21,160 nucleotides of DNA from Tardiphaga sp. (GCA_028290765.1 JAQGJF010000535.1:1-21160); one strand, 5' to 3'; positions 6,484 to 14,786 are shown, numbered from the stretch's first letter. Notes: a model not told the origin generated them from the sequence alone. Program-made: numbers and translations.

Positions 6484-7434
6484 TCACCCCACCAGCACCA
6501 TGTTCGCCAGCCCCAGCAGCGCCGGCGACTCCTCCAGGATCAGATGCGTCGGAATCTTGGCCAGGAATCCGCCCAGCCGTCCCTTGCTCTCGAAACGCGC
6601 GCGAAAGCCGGACGCCGCGAAGGCTTCCTTGAAGCGCAGCAGGATGCCGCCAGCGATGTAGATGCCGCCGGTCGCGCCGAGCGTCAGGGCCAGATCGCCG
6701 GCGACGGTGCCGAGCATCGAACAGAAATGCGCGAAGGCCTGCACGCAGAACGGATCGGTGCCACGGATGGCTTGGTCGGTGACGTCGGCGGGCGACAGCG
6801 GATTCGGCCGCACGCCGCCGATTTCGCACAGCGCCTGATAGAGATTGACCAGGCCCGCGCCCGACAGCACCCGTTCCGCCGAAACGTGTCCCCACCGCGA
6901 CCGCAGCACCCGGACGATGGCGGCCTCCTCGGGCGTCACCGTCGGCAGGCTGACGTGGCCGCCCTCGCTCGCCCATGGCAGCCATTGACCCGCATTCGGC
7001 AACAAGCCGCCGACGCCGAGACCGGTGCCGGGGCCGATCACCCCGACCGCTCCGGTCGCCTCCGGAAAATGCGGGCCGACCGTGAACAGATCCAGGCTCG
7101 GCAGATACGGCACCGACATCGCGGCCGCGGCGAAGTCGTTGACGACTTTCAGGCGGGAGAAGGCCAGGCTCTTGCTGAGTTCGGCAATCGAAAATCGCCA
7201 GCTCAGATTGGTCAGCGCCACCATGTCTCCGGTGACCGGGCCGGCGACGGCAAGGGCCGCCGCGACCGGACGTTCCGTTCCGCGCAGCCCGGTCAGATAA
7301 TCCGTCAACGCATCGTGCAACGACGCATATTGGCTGACCTCGACATGTTTGAGCTGGCGGTATCTGCCGTTCTCCGCCACCGCAAAACGGGCATTGGTGC
7401 CGCCGATATCGCCAATCACCCGCAAGCTGCTCAC
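6484..7434 (-). CDS. glk: Glucokinase
   Basis: A 316-residue cytoplasmic kinase that phosphorylates glucose with ATP, the entry step to the Entner-Doudoroff or glycolytic route. Seen: the phosphate-binding motif GDIGGTNARF (residues 8-17), the catalytic Asp100 in VVNDFAA, the adenosine-side motif GPGTGLGVGGL (134-144), and the sugar-binding EGGH (157-160). These residues and the length match the Escherichia coli Glk family, not the ROK family. The start is GTG at 7434 with AGGAG 6 bases upstream. It converges on the PilZ gene with a 65-base gap and diverges from the MFS transporter gene across 458 bases. No sugar transporter or other Entner-Doudoroff gene is in the window. Confidence 0.95.
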   Translation of the reverse strand: MSSLRVIGDIGGTNARFAVAENGRYRQLKHVEVSQYASLHDALTDYLTGLRGTERPVAAALAVAGPVTGDMVALTNLSWRFSIAELSKSLAFSRLKVVNDFAAAAMSVPYLPSLDLFTVGPHFPEATGAVGVIGPGTGLGVGGLLPNAGQWLPWASEGGHVSLPTVTPEEAAIVRVLRSRWGHVSAERVLSGAGLVNLYQALCEIGGVRPNPLSPADVTDQAIRGTDPFCVQAFAHFCSMLGTVAGDLALTLGATGGIYIAGGILLRFKEAFAASGFRARFESKGRLGGFLAKIPTHLILEESPALLGLANMVLVG

Positions 7435-7892
7435 TCGAAACTCCTGTCGGACCGTCGTCTGTGGATTCTACCGCGCCTGTGCCGTCCGGTTTCGTGTCGA
7501 AAGCCACGCGACCGGCGCCATTCAACGCGCTGAACCTAGCGCAATTGCGGCCCAGGATCATGCTTCCTGAAGGATGGTCGGCTCCCGCTCGGAATGTGTT
7601 TACCGTCCTGCACCTGCCGGCAACGCATGGCAGTCAGCACCGCGACATCACGTCCTTGACGCCGACCGCTATCGGTTGTTTGCATTCCGATACTCGAATC
7701 CCCATTCGACCGGAAGCGTTCAATGACGCGCGCTTCGGTCAGCCCCCACAATTCCGGCCTGGATGCCTGCCAACGCCTCGACGAGGGAGTGTCCTCCGAA
7801 CGGCGGAAGCCGGTCCAGGTTCCATGCGGCCTATCGAATGTCCCGGACCTTCGGTAAAGACCGCTCGTAACGCGCCTGCAACGAGAAACGAC
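7435..7892. other. 458-base divergent spacer between glk and the MFS gene
   Basis: This should contain the promoters for both genes. The MFS frame stays open upstream to 7461, but the encoded sequence (rich in Pro, Arg, Thr and Ser, with no membrane character) does not look like an N-terminal extension of a transporter, so I leave it non-coding. A TTGACG hexamer is present at 7656-7661 without a convincing -10 partner. I see no repeat, RNA gene or terminator. Confidence 0.45.
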
Positions 7893-9125
7893 ATGGATGA
7901 AACGCCAGCCCATGATGCGGCTTCCGACCGATGGCTGCCGGTCGCGCTCGTCACGCTGGGCTTCGGCCATATGCTCTCCACCATGCTGCGAACGATTCCG
8001 GCCATCTCGCTCGACGTCATGGCCGCGGATTTCCATACCTCGGCGCAAGTCCTGGCCTCGGAAATATCGGTCTATCATTTCGCCTTCGCGGCCTCGCAGA
8101 TACCGGTCGGTGCCGCGCTGGACCGTTTCGGCGTCCGCCCGGTCTCGCTGAGCCTGCTGCTCGGCACTTTCGTCGGAGCGATCCTGTCCGGCCTCTCGAC
8201 CGGGCCTACCGGTTTCCTGCTCAGCCAGTTGATGATCGGTGTTTCAACCTCGGGCATGCTGATGTGCCCGATGACGCTCGCCGCCAAACGGCTGACGGCG
8301 AGACGGTTCGGGCTGTGGTCCGGAGTCATCCTGTCCGTCGGCAACATGGGCATGCTGCTGTCCTCGAGCCCGCTCGCCTTTGTCGTCGACCGCTACGGCT
8401 GGCGCATGGCGTTCTGGCTCGCCGCGGTGTTCTCGCTGGTGGTCGCAACCGCCGTGTTCGCGCTGGTGCCGCGCCAAAAGGCCTCGCTCGAGGCCCCGCG
8501 GTCGCCGATCGCCGAAATGGCCGGCGTGTTGCGCATCGGCGTATCACGGCCGCTGCGCGGCATTATCGCGGTGTCGCTGATCTCCTTGGCGAGTTCGCTG
8601 GTGTTGCGCGGATTGTGGGGCGGCCCCTGGCTGATGGAGATCAAGGGCCTTACCCGGATCGAGGCCGGCCAGGAACTTGGCCTGTTCACGCTAGCCCTGA
8701 TCGCCGGGCCGGCGCTGCTCGGGCTGGCCGACCGGCGGATCGGCCATCGCCGCGAATTGATCGCGATGGCGCATCTCATCGCCGCCATCCTACTGGGATT
8801 GATGGCGGCCGGCGCGCCCGGATTTCCAGTCTCGCAGGCCTTTGGCGTCCCGGCGATGCCGGCGCTCTATGACCGGACGCTTCTGGTCATGATCGGAATC
8901 CTCGTATGCACCCAGCCGCTGATCTATGGCATGGCCCGGCAGACCGTCGATGCCGCGAATGCCGGCAAGGCGCTGGCGGCGGTCAACCTGGCATTTTTTC
9001 TCGGCACGGCGCTGCTGCAGTCAATCACGGGCCTGATCGCCGTGGCGTGGGGATTGCCGGCGGTGCTGATCTTCATGGCCGCCGCGCTGATCGTGGGCGT
9101 GCTGGTGTTTCTCGCCTATACGTGA
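7893..9125 (+). CDS. MFS transporter
   Basis: A 410-residue inner-membrane transporter of the major facilitator superfamily with about twelve hydrophobic segments. Seen: the first helix around VALVTLGFGHML, the loop between helices 2 and 3 with the signature-like GAALDRFGVRPVSL, and the corresponding second-half loop GLADRRIGHRREL. The start MDETPAHD was chosen because the hydrophilic N-terminus then leads straight into helix 1; a weak GAGAAA precedes this ATG. Earlier in-frame ATGs exist but would add an unlikely extension. The family is clear; the substrate and direction of transport cannot be read. The next gene downstream is 152 bases away, so it may be transcribed separately. Confidence 0.88.
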   Translation: MDETPAHDAASDRWLPVALVTLGFGHMLSTMLRTIPAISLDVMAADFHTSAQVLASEISVYHFAFAASQIPVGAALDRFGVRPVSLSLLLGTFVGAILSGLSTGPTGFLLSQLMIGVSTSGMLMCPMTLAAKRLTARRFGLWSGVILSVGNMGMLLSSSPLAFVVDRYGWRMAFWLAAVFSLVVATAVFALVPRQKASLEAPRSPIAEMAGVLRIGVSRPLRGIIAVSLISLASSLVLRGLWGGPWLMEIKGLTRIEAGQELGLFTLALIAGPALLGLADRRIGHRRELIAMAHLIAAILLGLMAAGAPGFPVSQAFGVPAMPALYDRTLLVMIGILVCTQPLIYGMARQTVDAANAGKALAAVNLAFFLGTALLQSITGLIAVAWGLPAVLIFMAAALIVGVLVFLAYT

Positions 9126-9277
9126 GGCGCGGCATCGCCGCTCGTTGCTGCCGGGCTCTGGCGCCAACATTCAACCACATCATAGTTTCTACGCGCGCCG
9201 CTATGCGGACGCGGTACCAGGTCTCATTTTGCGGCCTCTGCTTCCCGTGTCGTCGTCGATCCCATAAAGGAGCAAGC

Positions 9278-9733
9278 ATGACTAGCACATCGAACCCGTC
9301 GAACGTACCAGGCCCATGGGGATGGCCGTTGTGGCCGTTCGGCCCCTCCGTGGCATCGGGCGAATTCAATCAACCGATCAATCCCGGCTGGACCTTCGGG
9401 AACCTGATCAGCGTCACCGAGCAGAATTCCAGCGCTCCCGACACCGAACGCAACATCGTGGCGGCCGAGAGCTACGGCCGCCAGTTGGGTCGCCTCGTCG
9501 ATGCCGTTGCCGAGCTGATCGCAGAGCTGCCGCAGTCGGCAAGAGAGAAGCCGGCGCTCGATAAACTGGTCGCGCTTCATCACCGGATCGAAAAAATAAA
9601 ATCGCGATCCGCGGCGCGGCGCCTTGACCATTTTGCGAAAGATCTTGTCGAATTGAAACATGCCGACGCGACCGAGTATGCCCGCGTGGCGGCGAAATTG
9701 CGCGAGGCCCTGGCCGACGGCAACGGTCGCTGA
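9278..9733 (+). CDS. Hypothetical protein with Pro/Trp-rich N-terminus and helical C-terminus
   Basis: A 151-residue protein that I do not recognise. AAGGAG 5 bases before the ATG strongly supports this start. The first 50 residues are Pro, Trp, Asn and Gly rich (PGPWGWPLWPFGP, then INPGWTFGN). From about residue 65 the sequence becomes helical and amphipathic with heptad-like Leu/Val spacing (RQLGRLVDAVAELIAELP, then further helices rich in Lys, Arg and Ala), suggesting a coiled-coil or helix bundle. There is no signal peptide or membrane segment. It lies between the MFS gene and the AraC regulator gene, 34 bases before the latter. The layout of a disordered anchor plus helical bundle suggests a protein-protein adaptor, but that is inference only. 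Confidence 0.75.
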   Translation: MTSTSNPSNVPGPWGWPLWPFGPSVASGEFNQPINPGWTFGNLISVTEQNSSAPDTERNIVAAESYGRQLGRLVDAVAELIAELPQSAREKPALDKLVALHHRIEKIKSRSAARRLDHFAKDLVELKHADATEYARVAAKLREALADGNGR

Positions 9734-9767
9734 ACCCTGAACGATAGGAAGTGCGCCGCAGGCGCCG

Positions 9768-10685
9768 ATGTGCTTCATTACCACCCGCAGCGCGTCATGC
9801 CGGGATCGGGCCGTGGAAGTCATTCGCAAAACGTTGTTCGAGAGCGATACGCTGAACATCGGCCTGGTCGATTCCCGTCCGGTGTCCGATGCCTGCGGCG
9901 ACATCGAATGGCAGAGTTCGAATGTCGTGGTGCTGCCGTTGCGTGGCGTGTTTTCAAAGCATGACGGACCCGGCCGGCATGTGGTCGGCACACCGAGCCA
10001 TGCCGTATTCGTCGCCGCGGACACGCCGTATCGCATCGGCTTTCCAGGCGGCATTGGCGATCGCGCGCTCGCCTTGCGGTTCGGCGATGCGCTGGCGCCC
10101 GAGCAACTCCATGGCAACAGCGGCAGCGAGGCCATGGCGCCGCATAGCCTGCTTCCTCCCGGCGCCATGATGCTTCGCAACTGGCTGCAGACCCGGCTGG
10201 AAAACGGCGAGGCCGATCGATTTGAAATCGAAACGCTCGGGCTTGATCTCCTTAACCTGTCGCTGGGGGCGATGCGTACCGGCAACGCCCCGCTTCGAAG
10301 CCCGGCGCGGGCCCAGCGAACCCGCGCTTTGGCGCGCGTGAAGGAGGCGGTCGCGGCGGCACCCGGCGACAAATGGACCGTTGCCAGGCTCGCAGGAGTG
10401 GCCAACCTGTCGCCTTTCCACCTGTGCCACGTGTTTCGCCAGACGGTCGGGACGTCGCTCTACGATTATGTCCTGCACGAGCGCCTCGCTTGCACATTGG
10501 ACGCCGTTCTCGACCGTGGCGGCGATCTCACGGCCATCGCGCTTGATGCCGGATTTGCCAGCCATAGCCATTTTACGGCCCGTTTCAGGGACTTCTTCGG
10601 CTGTACCCCGGCAGCGCTGCGGCGGCTGAAAACGGCCGGAGAGGTCGCCGAATTGCGCAAGATCGTGACAGCGCGGCGCGGCTGA
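9768..10685 (+). CDS. AraC family transcriptional regulator
   Basis: A DNA-binding regulator of about 305 residues. The C-terminal 100 residues hold the two helix-turn-helix motifs of the AraC/XylS family: WTVARLAGVANLSPFHLCHVF, then VLDRGGDLTAIALDAGFASHSHFTARFRDFFGCTPAALRR, which carries the usual GFxSxSHFxRxFxxxxGxxPxxxR pattern. The N-terminal 190 residues are a cupin-like sensing region without recognisable ligand residues. The start is uncertain: the ATG at 9768 has no good ribosome binding site, and the in-frame GTG at 9813 (VEVIRKTLFES) would give a protein 15 residues shorter. The hydrolase gene begins 41 bases downstream, so it is a likely target or operon partner. Confidence 0.88.
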   Translation: MCFITTRSASCRDRAVEVIRKTLFESDTLNIGLVDSRPVSDACGDIEWQSSNVVVLPLRGVFSKHDGPGRHVVGTPSHAVFVAADTPYRIGFPGGIGDRALALRFGDALAPEQLHGNSGSEAMAPHSLLPPGAMMLRNWLQTRLENGEADRFEIETLGLDLLNLSLGAMRTGNAPLRSPARAQRTRALARVKEAVAAAPGDKWTVARLAGVANLSPFHLCHVFRQTVGTSLYDYVLHERLACTLDAVLDRGGDLTAIALDAGFASHSHFTARFRDFFGCTPAALRRLKTAGEVAELRKIVTARRG

Positions 10686-10726
10686 TCCGTCCACCATCGG
10701 CCTCCACACCAACGGAGCCACCACCC

Positions 10727-11614
10727 GTGGATATTGCGAACTTTCATGCGAACCGCCGCTTCGCCGAGGTCAAGTCCGGACGCATCGCCTATTTCGAGAC
10801 CGGACAGGGACCGGCCGCGCTCTTTGTCCACGGCGTCCCGCTCAACGGATATCACTGGCGCCATGTCATCGACCGCCTTCGGCATCGGCGCCGCTGCATC
10901 GCCATCGACCTGATGGGGCTGGGCTACAGTGAAATCGGGCGGTCGCAGGATGTCTCTTTCACGGCCCAGGCCGGCATGATCGCCGAGGTTCTGGACGCGC
11001 TCGGGATTGAACAGGTCGACCTGATTGCCAACGACAGCGGCGGCGCCATCGCGCAGATCTTCGCCGCGCACCACCCGAGCCGGCTGACGTCGCTCGTGCT
11101 GACCAATTGCGACGTCCATGATGGGTGGCCGCCGCCGCAGGTCCTGCCGCTGATGGAGCATTCGAGAAACGGAACGCTTGCGCCGATCTTTCAACCCACG
11201 CTTGACCGTCCCGATCTCGCGCGCGAGCGCTATGCCAAAGGCGAGTCCGTGCCGCTGTTTCGCAGTTACGCCGATCCCGGCGTCCTGACCGATGAAGTGA
11301 TCCGGCTCTATCTGCAGCCGCTGTTGGCTTCGAAGCAGCGCATCGAAGCCTTCGAGCGGTATTGGCTGGGTTTTGACAATGCGCAAACCGTCGCCATTCA
11401 CGCCGCGCTCAAGACCCTCGAAGTACCCACGCTGATCGTGTGGGGTCTTGAGGATATCTTCTTCGACAGGAAATGGGCATATTGGCTGAAGGACACCATC
11501 CCGGGGGCGAAGCGCGTCGTGGAGGTCGAGGACGCCAGACTGTTTTTCGCGGAAGATCGCCCGGATGCGCTGGCATCACCGATCCTCGAATTCTGGGACG
11601 AACTCTCGATGTGA
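10727..11614 (+). CDS. Alpha/beta hydrolase, Asp-nucleophile type, catalytic His not found
   Basis: A 295-residue alpha/beta-fold hydrolase resembling haloalkane dehalogenases and epoxide hydrolases. Seen: the oxyanion-hole motif HGVP (35-38), DLMGLGYSE (61-69), the nucleophile elbow ANDSGG (101-106) which places Asp103 rather than Ser as nucleophile, and the acid Asp243 in VWGLED. The C-terminal region where the catalytic His normally lies (DAGHFF-type) reads EDARLFFAEDRPD, with Leu272 at the His position. The start is GTG at 10727, preceded by GGAG 9 bases upstream. It follows the AraC regulator closely. Either it belongs to a subfamily using another base or a non-hydrolytic role, or it is inactive. 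Confidence 0.85.
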   Translation: MDIANFHANRRFAEVKSGRIAYFETGQGPAALFVHGVPLNGYHWRHVIDRLRHRRRCIAIDLMGLGYSEIGRSQDVSFTAQAGMIAEVLDALGIEQVDLIANDSGGAIAQIFAAHHPSRLTSLVLTNCDVHDGWPPPQVLPLMEHSRNGTLAPIFQPTLDRPDLARERYAKGESVPLFRSYADPGVLTDEVIRLYLQPLLASKQRIEAFERYWLGFDNAQTVAIHAALKTLEVPTLIVWGLEDIFFDRKWAYWLKDTIPGAKRVVEVEDARLFFAEDRPDALASPILEFWDELSM

Positions 11615-11810
11615 TGAACTTTCGGTATCATGACGGGCCTATGACAGTCAGCCCATTATCTCGACTGGTGCTACTGCCGTCTATCGACTGCCACACACTC
11701 CTTCGTGATTTTCCGTGAGCTTATCATTGCTCGCGGCGCGCCGCTTGGATGCTAAATTCCTTTTTAATTGAAATGACGCCGCCACCCCGAGATGTTCTCG
11801 TAGGGATGGT

Positions 11811-11820
11811 CGGTTGACCG
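11811..11820. repeat. Short inverted repeat upstream of the DUF305 gene
   Basis: CGGTTGACCG is a 4+4 inverted repeat (CGGT, TG, ACCG) about 32 bases before the DUF305 ATG. It is very short; it is listed as the only palindrome seen in the 238-base spacer that should carry the promoter of the metal/redox gene set. Confidence 0.15.
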
Positions 11821-11852
11821 TTCTGTGGAATGTGAACCTCGGGTGACGCGCC

Positions 11853-12413
11853 ATGGCACTGTTTTTTCGACCTTTCATTCGGCAGAGCACGATCTCGCTG
11901 AGCACGACGCTCGTGCTGGCCGCGAGTTCTCTTGCGCTGGCGCACGGACCGACCCCGTCGCCCGAGTTTCGTAAGGCCAAGCTGGAGCGCAAGGCCGCCG
12001 TCGATCCGGCCGCGATTTCCGCCGAGGCGCCGTTCCTCGGCGAAAACGAGGTCGCGATGAACAAGATGATGGCGGACATGGAGGTCACACCGACCGGTGA
12101 CGTCGATCGCGATTTCGTCGCCATGATGGTGCCGCATCATCAAGGCGCGATCGACATGGCGCTGGCCGAGCTTCGCTACGGCCACAACGAGCAGCTTCGC
12201 CGCATTGCGCAGGAAATCATCGTCACCCAGCAGCAGGAGATCCCGGCGATGCGCCTTGCGGTCGGCGAACCGCTGCCGCCTTCCGTGGCCTCGCCGACCC
12301 AGCCCACGCCTCCGCCGGCTGGCGCCGTGAGCGAGACTCCGATGTCCCATGGCGCGATGAACATGTCTCATGACGCGATGGCTCACGATTCGATGTCCCA
12401 ACCGTCAAAATAA
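11853..12413 (+). CDS. Periplasmic DUF305 protein with Met/His-rich metal-binding tail
   Basis: A 186-residue exported protein. Residues 10-30 form a hydrophobic signal sequence ending in LALA before HGPTP. The DUF305 domain (about 60-135) contains the hallmark FVAMMVPHHQGAIDMA, with Met91, Met92, His95 and His96, and the QQQEIPAMR helix that follows in this family. Members such as cyanobacterial CopM bind copper in the periplasm. The tail after a Pro-rich linker has repeated Met-x-His spacing (His166, Met169, Met171, His173, Met176, His178, Met181), a typical low-affinity Cu(I)/Cu(II) binding arrangement. The gene is 14 bases upstream of the propeller gene and probably co-transcribed with it. 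Copper is the likely metal; this is inferred from the family and residues. Confidence 0.88.
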   Translation: MALFFRPFIRQSTISLSTTLVLAASSLALAHGPTPSPEFRKAKLERKAAVDPAAISAEAPFLGENEVAMNKMMADMEVTPTGDVDRDFVAMMVPHHQGAIDMALAELRYGHNEQLRRIAQEIIVTQQQEIPAMRLAVGEPLPPSVASPTQPTPPPAGAVSETPMSHGAMNMSHDAMAHDSMSQPSK

Positions 12414-12427
12414 AACAGGGGTTCACG

Positions 12428-13897
12428 ATGAAGCAGGCTTTCGTCGCGCTGGCATTTCTTGCCGGCTCCGCACTGGTGACCAGCATGGCGCCCGCGGCCG
12501 CCGGCCAGGCGCCCGGCGCCGCTTCAGATCCGGATATTCCGGTCAGCCACCGCGACCGGGTCTATACCGCCGAGCAATTTTCCAACACCATCTCCGTCAC
12601 CGATCCCGCCGACAACAAACTGGTCGGGGTGATCCGGCTCGGCGATCCGCAGCCCGGCAACTTCAGCCCGCTCTACAAGGGGCAGGTGCTGGTGCACGGC
12701 ATGGGTTTCTCGCCGGACCACAAGACCATCGCGGTGGTGTCGATCGGCAGCAACTCCGTGACCTTCATCGACACCGCGACCAACGCGGTGAAGCACACGA
12801 CCTATGTCGGCCGTTCGCCGCATGAGGCGTTCTTCACGCCCGACGGCAGTGAGGTCTGGGTCACGGTTCGCGGCGAGGATTACGTCGCGGTGCTGGACGG
12901 CAAGACCTTCGAGGAGAAACAGCGGATCAAGGTGCCGGCCGGTCCGGGCATGCAGATCTTCTCGCCGGACGGCAAATACGGCTACGTCTGTTCGTCGTTC
13001 AACCCCGAGACCGTGGTCGTGACCGTCGCCGACCACCAGATCGTCGGACACGTCAAGCAGGACAGCCCGTTCTGTCCGAACATCGCGGCGACGCCGGACG
13101 GCAAGCAGGTCTGGTTCACGCTGAAGGACACCGGCAAGACCATGGTGTTCGATGCGCAGCCGCCTTTCGCGGTGCTGAAGACCATCGATACCGGTCCGAT
13201 CAGCAATCATGTCAACTTCGCGCATAACGCCAACGGCACCTTCGCCTATATCACCGTCGGCGGAACCAACGAGGTCAAGGTTTTCCGCACCGACGATTTC
13301 TCGCAGGTGGCGACCATTCCGGTCGGCAAGCTTCCGCATGGCATCTGGCCGTCGGGAGACGGCAGCCGGGTCTATGTCGGGCTGGAAAATGCCGACGCCC
13401 TCACCGCCATCGATACGCTGACCAACAAGGTCATCGCGACCAGTCCGATCGGCCAGGCCCCGCAGGCCATCACCTACGTTCCCAACGCCGTCCCTGAAGG
13501 CGACGGCAAGCAGGGTCTGCAGCCGCTGGGTCTCGCCGGACAGGTGACTCATCTGGAACTGATCGCGCCTGGCACCCGTGCCGCCATTGGCGAGAAGGCA
13601 CCGACCAGCGTTTCGCTGTTCGATCAGGGGCTGACGCAGGTCCTCGAAGCCGCGGTCACCGGCCTGCAGCCGAAACACCCCTATGTGCTGGCGCTGTCGG
13701 AGCGCGCCAATGGCAGCGGCAAGCTCGAACCGCTCGCGGCCTTCATGACCAATCCGGCCGGCTCGGCGATCGTGAACGCCGTCGGCTCGATCCGGCAGAT
13801 CGTGCACGGCGAAGACCATTCGCCGCGGCGCTATCTGGTGATCGCGGAAGGCACGGCGGAAAAGCCCGGCCCGCTGGTGCAGGCGCAGCTGCCGTAA
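12428..13897 (+). CDS. Secreted seven-bladed YVTN/cytochrome-d1-like beta-propeller protein
   Basis: A 489-residue periplasmic protein with a signal peptide (residues 1 to about 26, ending APAAAG). Seven repeats of about 42-45 residues each carry the YVTN-type pattern of a SPDG-like turn followed by a VWVT-like strand. Aligning on the PDG turns puts residues 90, 132, 174, 217, 261, 304 and 346 at one equivalent site; four of these are His (90, 132, 261, 304), with Met175 and Cys216 beside two others. A further domain of about 110 residues follows. AGGGG lies 6 bases before the ATG. It sits between a metal-binding DUF305 gene and a cytochrome-like gene, so metal or electron handling in the periplasm is plausible. 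No CxxCH heme site is present. The enzyme function is unknown. Confidence 0.88.
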   Translation: MKQAFVALAFLAGSALVTSMAPAAAGQAPGAASDPDIPVSHRDRVYTAEQFSNTISVTDPADNKLVGVIRLGDPQPGNFSPLYKGQVLVHGMGFSPDHKTIAVVSIGSNSVTFIDTATNAVKHTTYVGRSPHEAFFTPDGSEVWVTVRGEDYVAVLDGKTFEEKQRIKVPAGPGMQIFSPDGKYGYVCSSFNPETVVVTVADHQIVGHVKQDSPFCPNIAATPDGKQVWFTLKDTGKTMVFDAQPPFAVLKTIDTGPISNHVNFAHNANGTFAYITVGGTNEVKVFRTDDFSQVATIPVGKLPHGIWPSGDGSRVYVGLENADALTAIDTLTNKVIATSPIGQAPQAITYVPNAVPEGDGKQGLQPLGLAGQVTHLELIAPGTRAAIGEKAPTSVSLFDQGLTQVLEAAVTGLQPKHPYVLALSERANGSGKLEPLAAFMTNPAGSAIVNAVGSIRQIVHGEDHSPRRYLVIAEGTAEKPGPLVQAQLP

Positions 13898-13943
13898 CGA
13901 TCGGTCGGCTGTAAGCTAACGCGAAGACTGTAGGGACAGCAAC

Positions 13944-14468
13944 ATGCGAAGATATCCATGGCACGCTTCGATCGCATCCGGCCTGCTTGTCGCGCTGGCG
14001 ATATTTTGCGCCGCTCTGACGATCTTTCCGGCAACCGGAGCCGCGGACGCGGAGTCCGCGTCGCCGTCCAAAGAGACAAGCTATCTTCCAAGCATCAGCG
14101 ATTTCATGATCGCAACGATCCAGCCCCGGCATATCAGGCTTTGGCTCGCCGCGCAGAAACAGAACTGGCCTTTCGCCGCCTACGAACTCGGCAATTTGAA
14201 AGGGGCCTTCGATCGCCTCGGTCGCGCTCATCCCACCGCAGGTGATATTCCGCTTCAGGACATGATCAATTCGGTGACGGCGCAACCCTTCGCGGATCTC
14301 CGCAAGGCGATCCAGGCCAGAGACAGCGCGGGCTTCGCCAAAGCCTACGACGATCTCACTGCCGCGTGTAACGCTTGCCACCAGGGCACCAATCATGGCG
14401 TGATTCAGATACGGGTCCCCGACGAGTCATCGATGTCGGACCAGGAATTCGCGGCGCAAGCTCCCTGA
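13944..14468 (+). CDS. Membrane-anchored or secreted monoheme c-type cytochrome-like protein
   Basis: A 174-residue protein with an N-terminal hydrophobic segment (residues 8-30) that is either a signal peptide or an anchor. A single heme-attachment motif CNACH (Cys142, Cys145, His146) lies near the C-terminus, after a mainly helical region (residues 50-140). This order, helices first and CxxCH in the last helix, resembles cytochrome c' and cytochrome b562-type four-helix folds. AGGGA lies 7 bases before the ATG, and the gene starts 46 bases after the propeller stop. An electron-transfer or small-ligand-binding role next to the propeller is inferred. The heme motif is seen directly. Confidence 0.82.
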   Translation: MRRYPWHASIASGLLVALAIFCAALTIFPATGAADAESASPSKETSYLPSISDFMIATIQPRHIRLWLAAQKQNWPFAAYELGNLKGAFDRLGRAHPTAGDIPLQDMINSVTAQPFADLRKAIQARDSAGFAKAYDDLTAACNACHQGTNHGVIQIRVPDESSMSDQEFAAQAP

Positions 14469-14595
14469 ACGTCGCGTCATTTGCGAGCCAACAGGTCTCG
14501 CGAATGCGCGTCCGTCGTTGCGCGCCGGACTCGAAACTTCAACCCGCGCGCCGCGACATCCATCGCGGTATGCGCTGCCTCAAGGGGACAACCAC

Positions 14596-14742
14596 ATGCA
14601 AACATGTCCATGGTACCTTTCGATCATGTGCGGCCTGCTGCTCGCGCTGGCGATGATCAGCACCGCCCTGGCGATCTTGCCGATGACAAAAATTGCGGAC
14701 ACCAGATTTTCATCGATGTTGCAAGAGACAGGGCTGCGTTAA
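14596..14742 (+). CDS. 48-residue membrane peptide, truncated relative of the cytochrome N-terminus
   Basis: An ATG at 14596 with AGGGGA about 7 bases upstream opens a 48-codon frame: a polar start (MQTCPWYLS), one hydrophobic helix (IMCGLLLALAMISTALAIL) and a short polar tail. A gapless comparison with the first 35 residues of the neighbouring cytochrome-like protein gives 17 identities, including PW at 5-6, SI at 9-10 and GLL at 13-15, and the DNA is visibly similar. After residue 35 the similarity ends and the frame closes, with no heme motif. It may be a decayed tandem duplicate or a retained small membrane protein. The good ribosome binding site and the terminator after it favour expression. 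Confidence 0.6.
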   Translation: MQTCPWYLSIMCGLLLALAMISTALAILPMTKIADTRFSSMLQETGLR

Positions 14743-14786
14743 ATACGCCAGTCGGTCCGGTCCAAACCTCCGGCCTTCATTGATCG

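Noticed and set aside
6202..7533. A 443-codon plus-strand frame spanning the PilZ and glucokinase region
   Set aside because: It overlaps two recognised genes in other frames and its translation (Gln/Arg/His rich) has no domain character.
7461..7892. An N-terminal extension of 144 residues for the MFS transporter
   Set aside because: The extra sequence is low-complexity and non-membrane, and MFS proteins of this type begin shortly before the first helix, as with the ATG at 7893.
12695..13467. The propeller repeats considered as DNA repeats or a tandem array
   Set aside because: The periodicity of about 42-45 codons exists at protein level only; the DNA of the blades is too diverged to be a recent tandem repeat.
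12524..13819. A 431-codon minus-strand frame opposite the beta-propeller gene
   Set aside because: It is a shadow of the repeated propeller codons; its apparent regularity comes from the repeats of the real gene.
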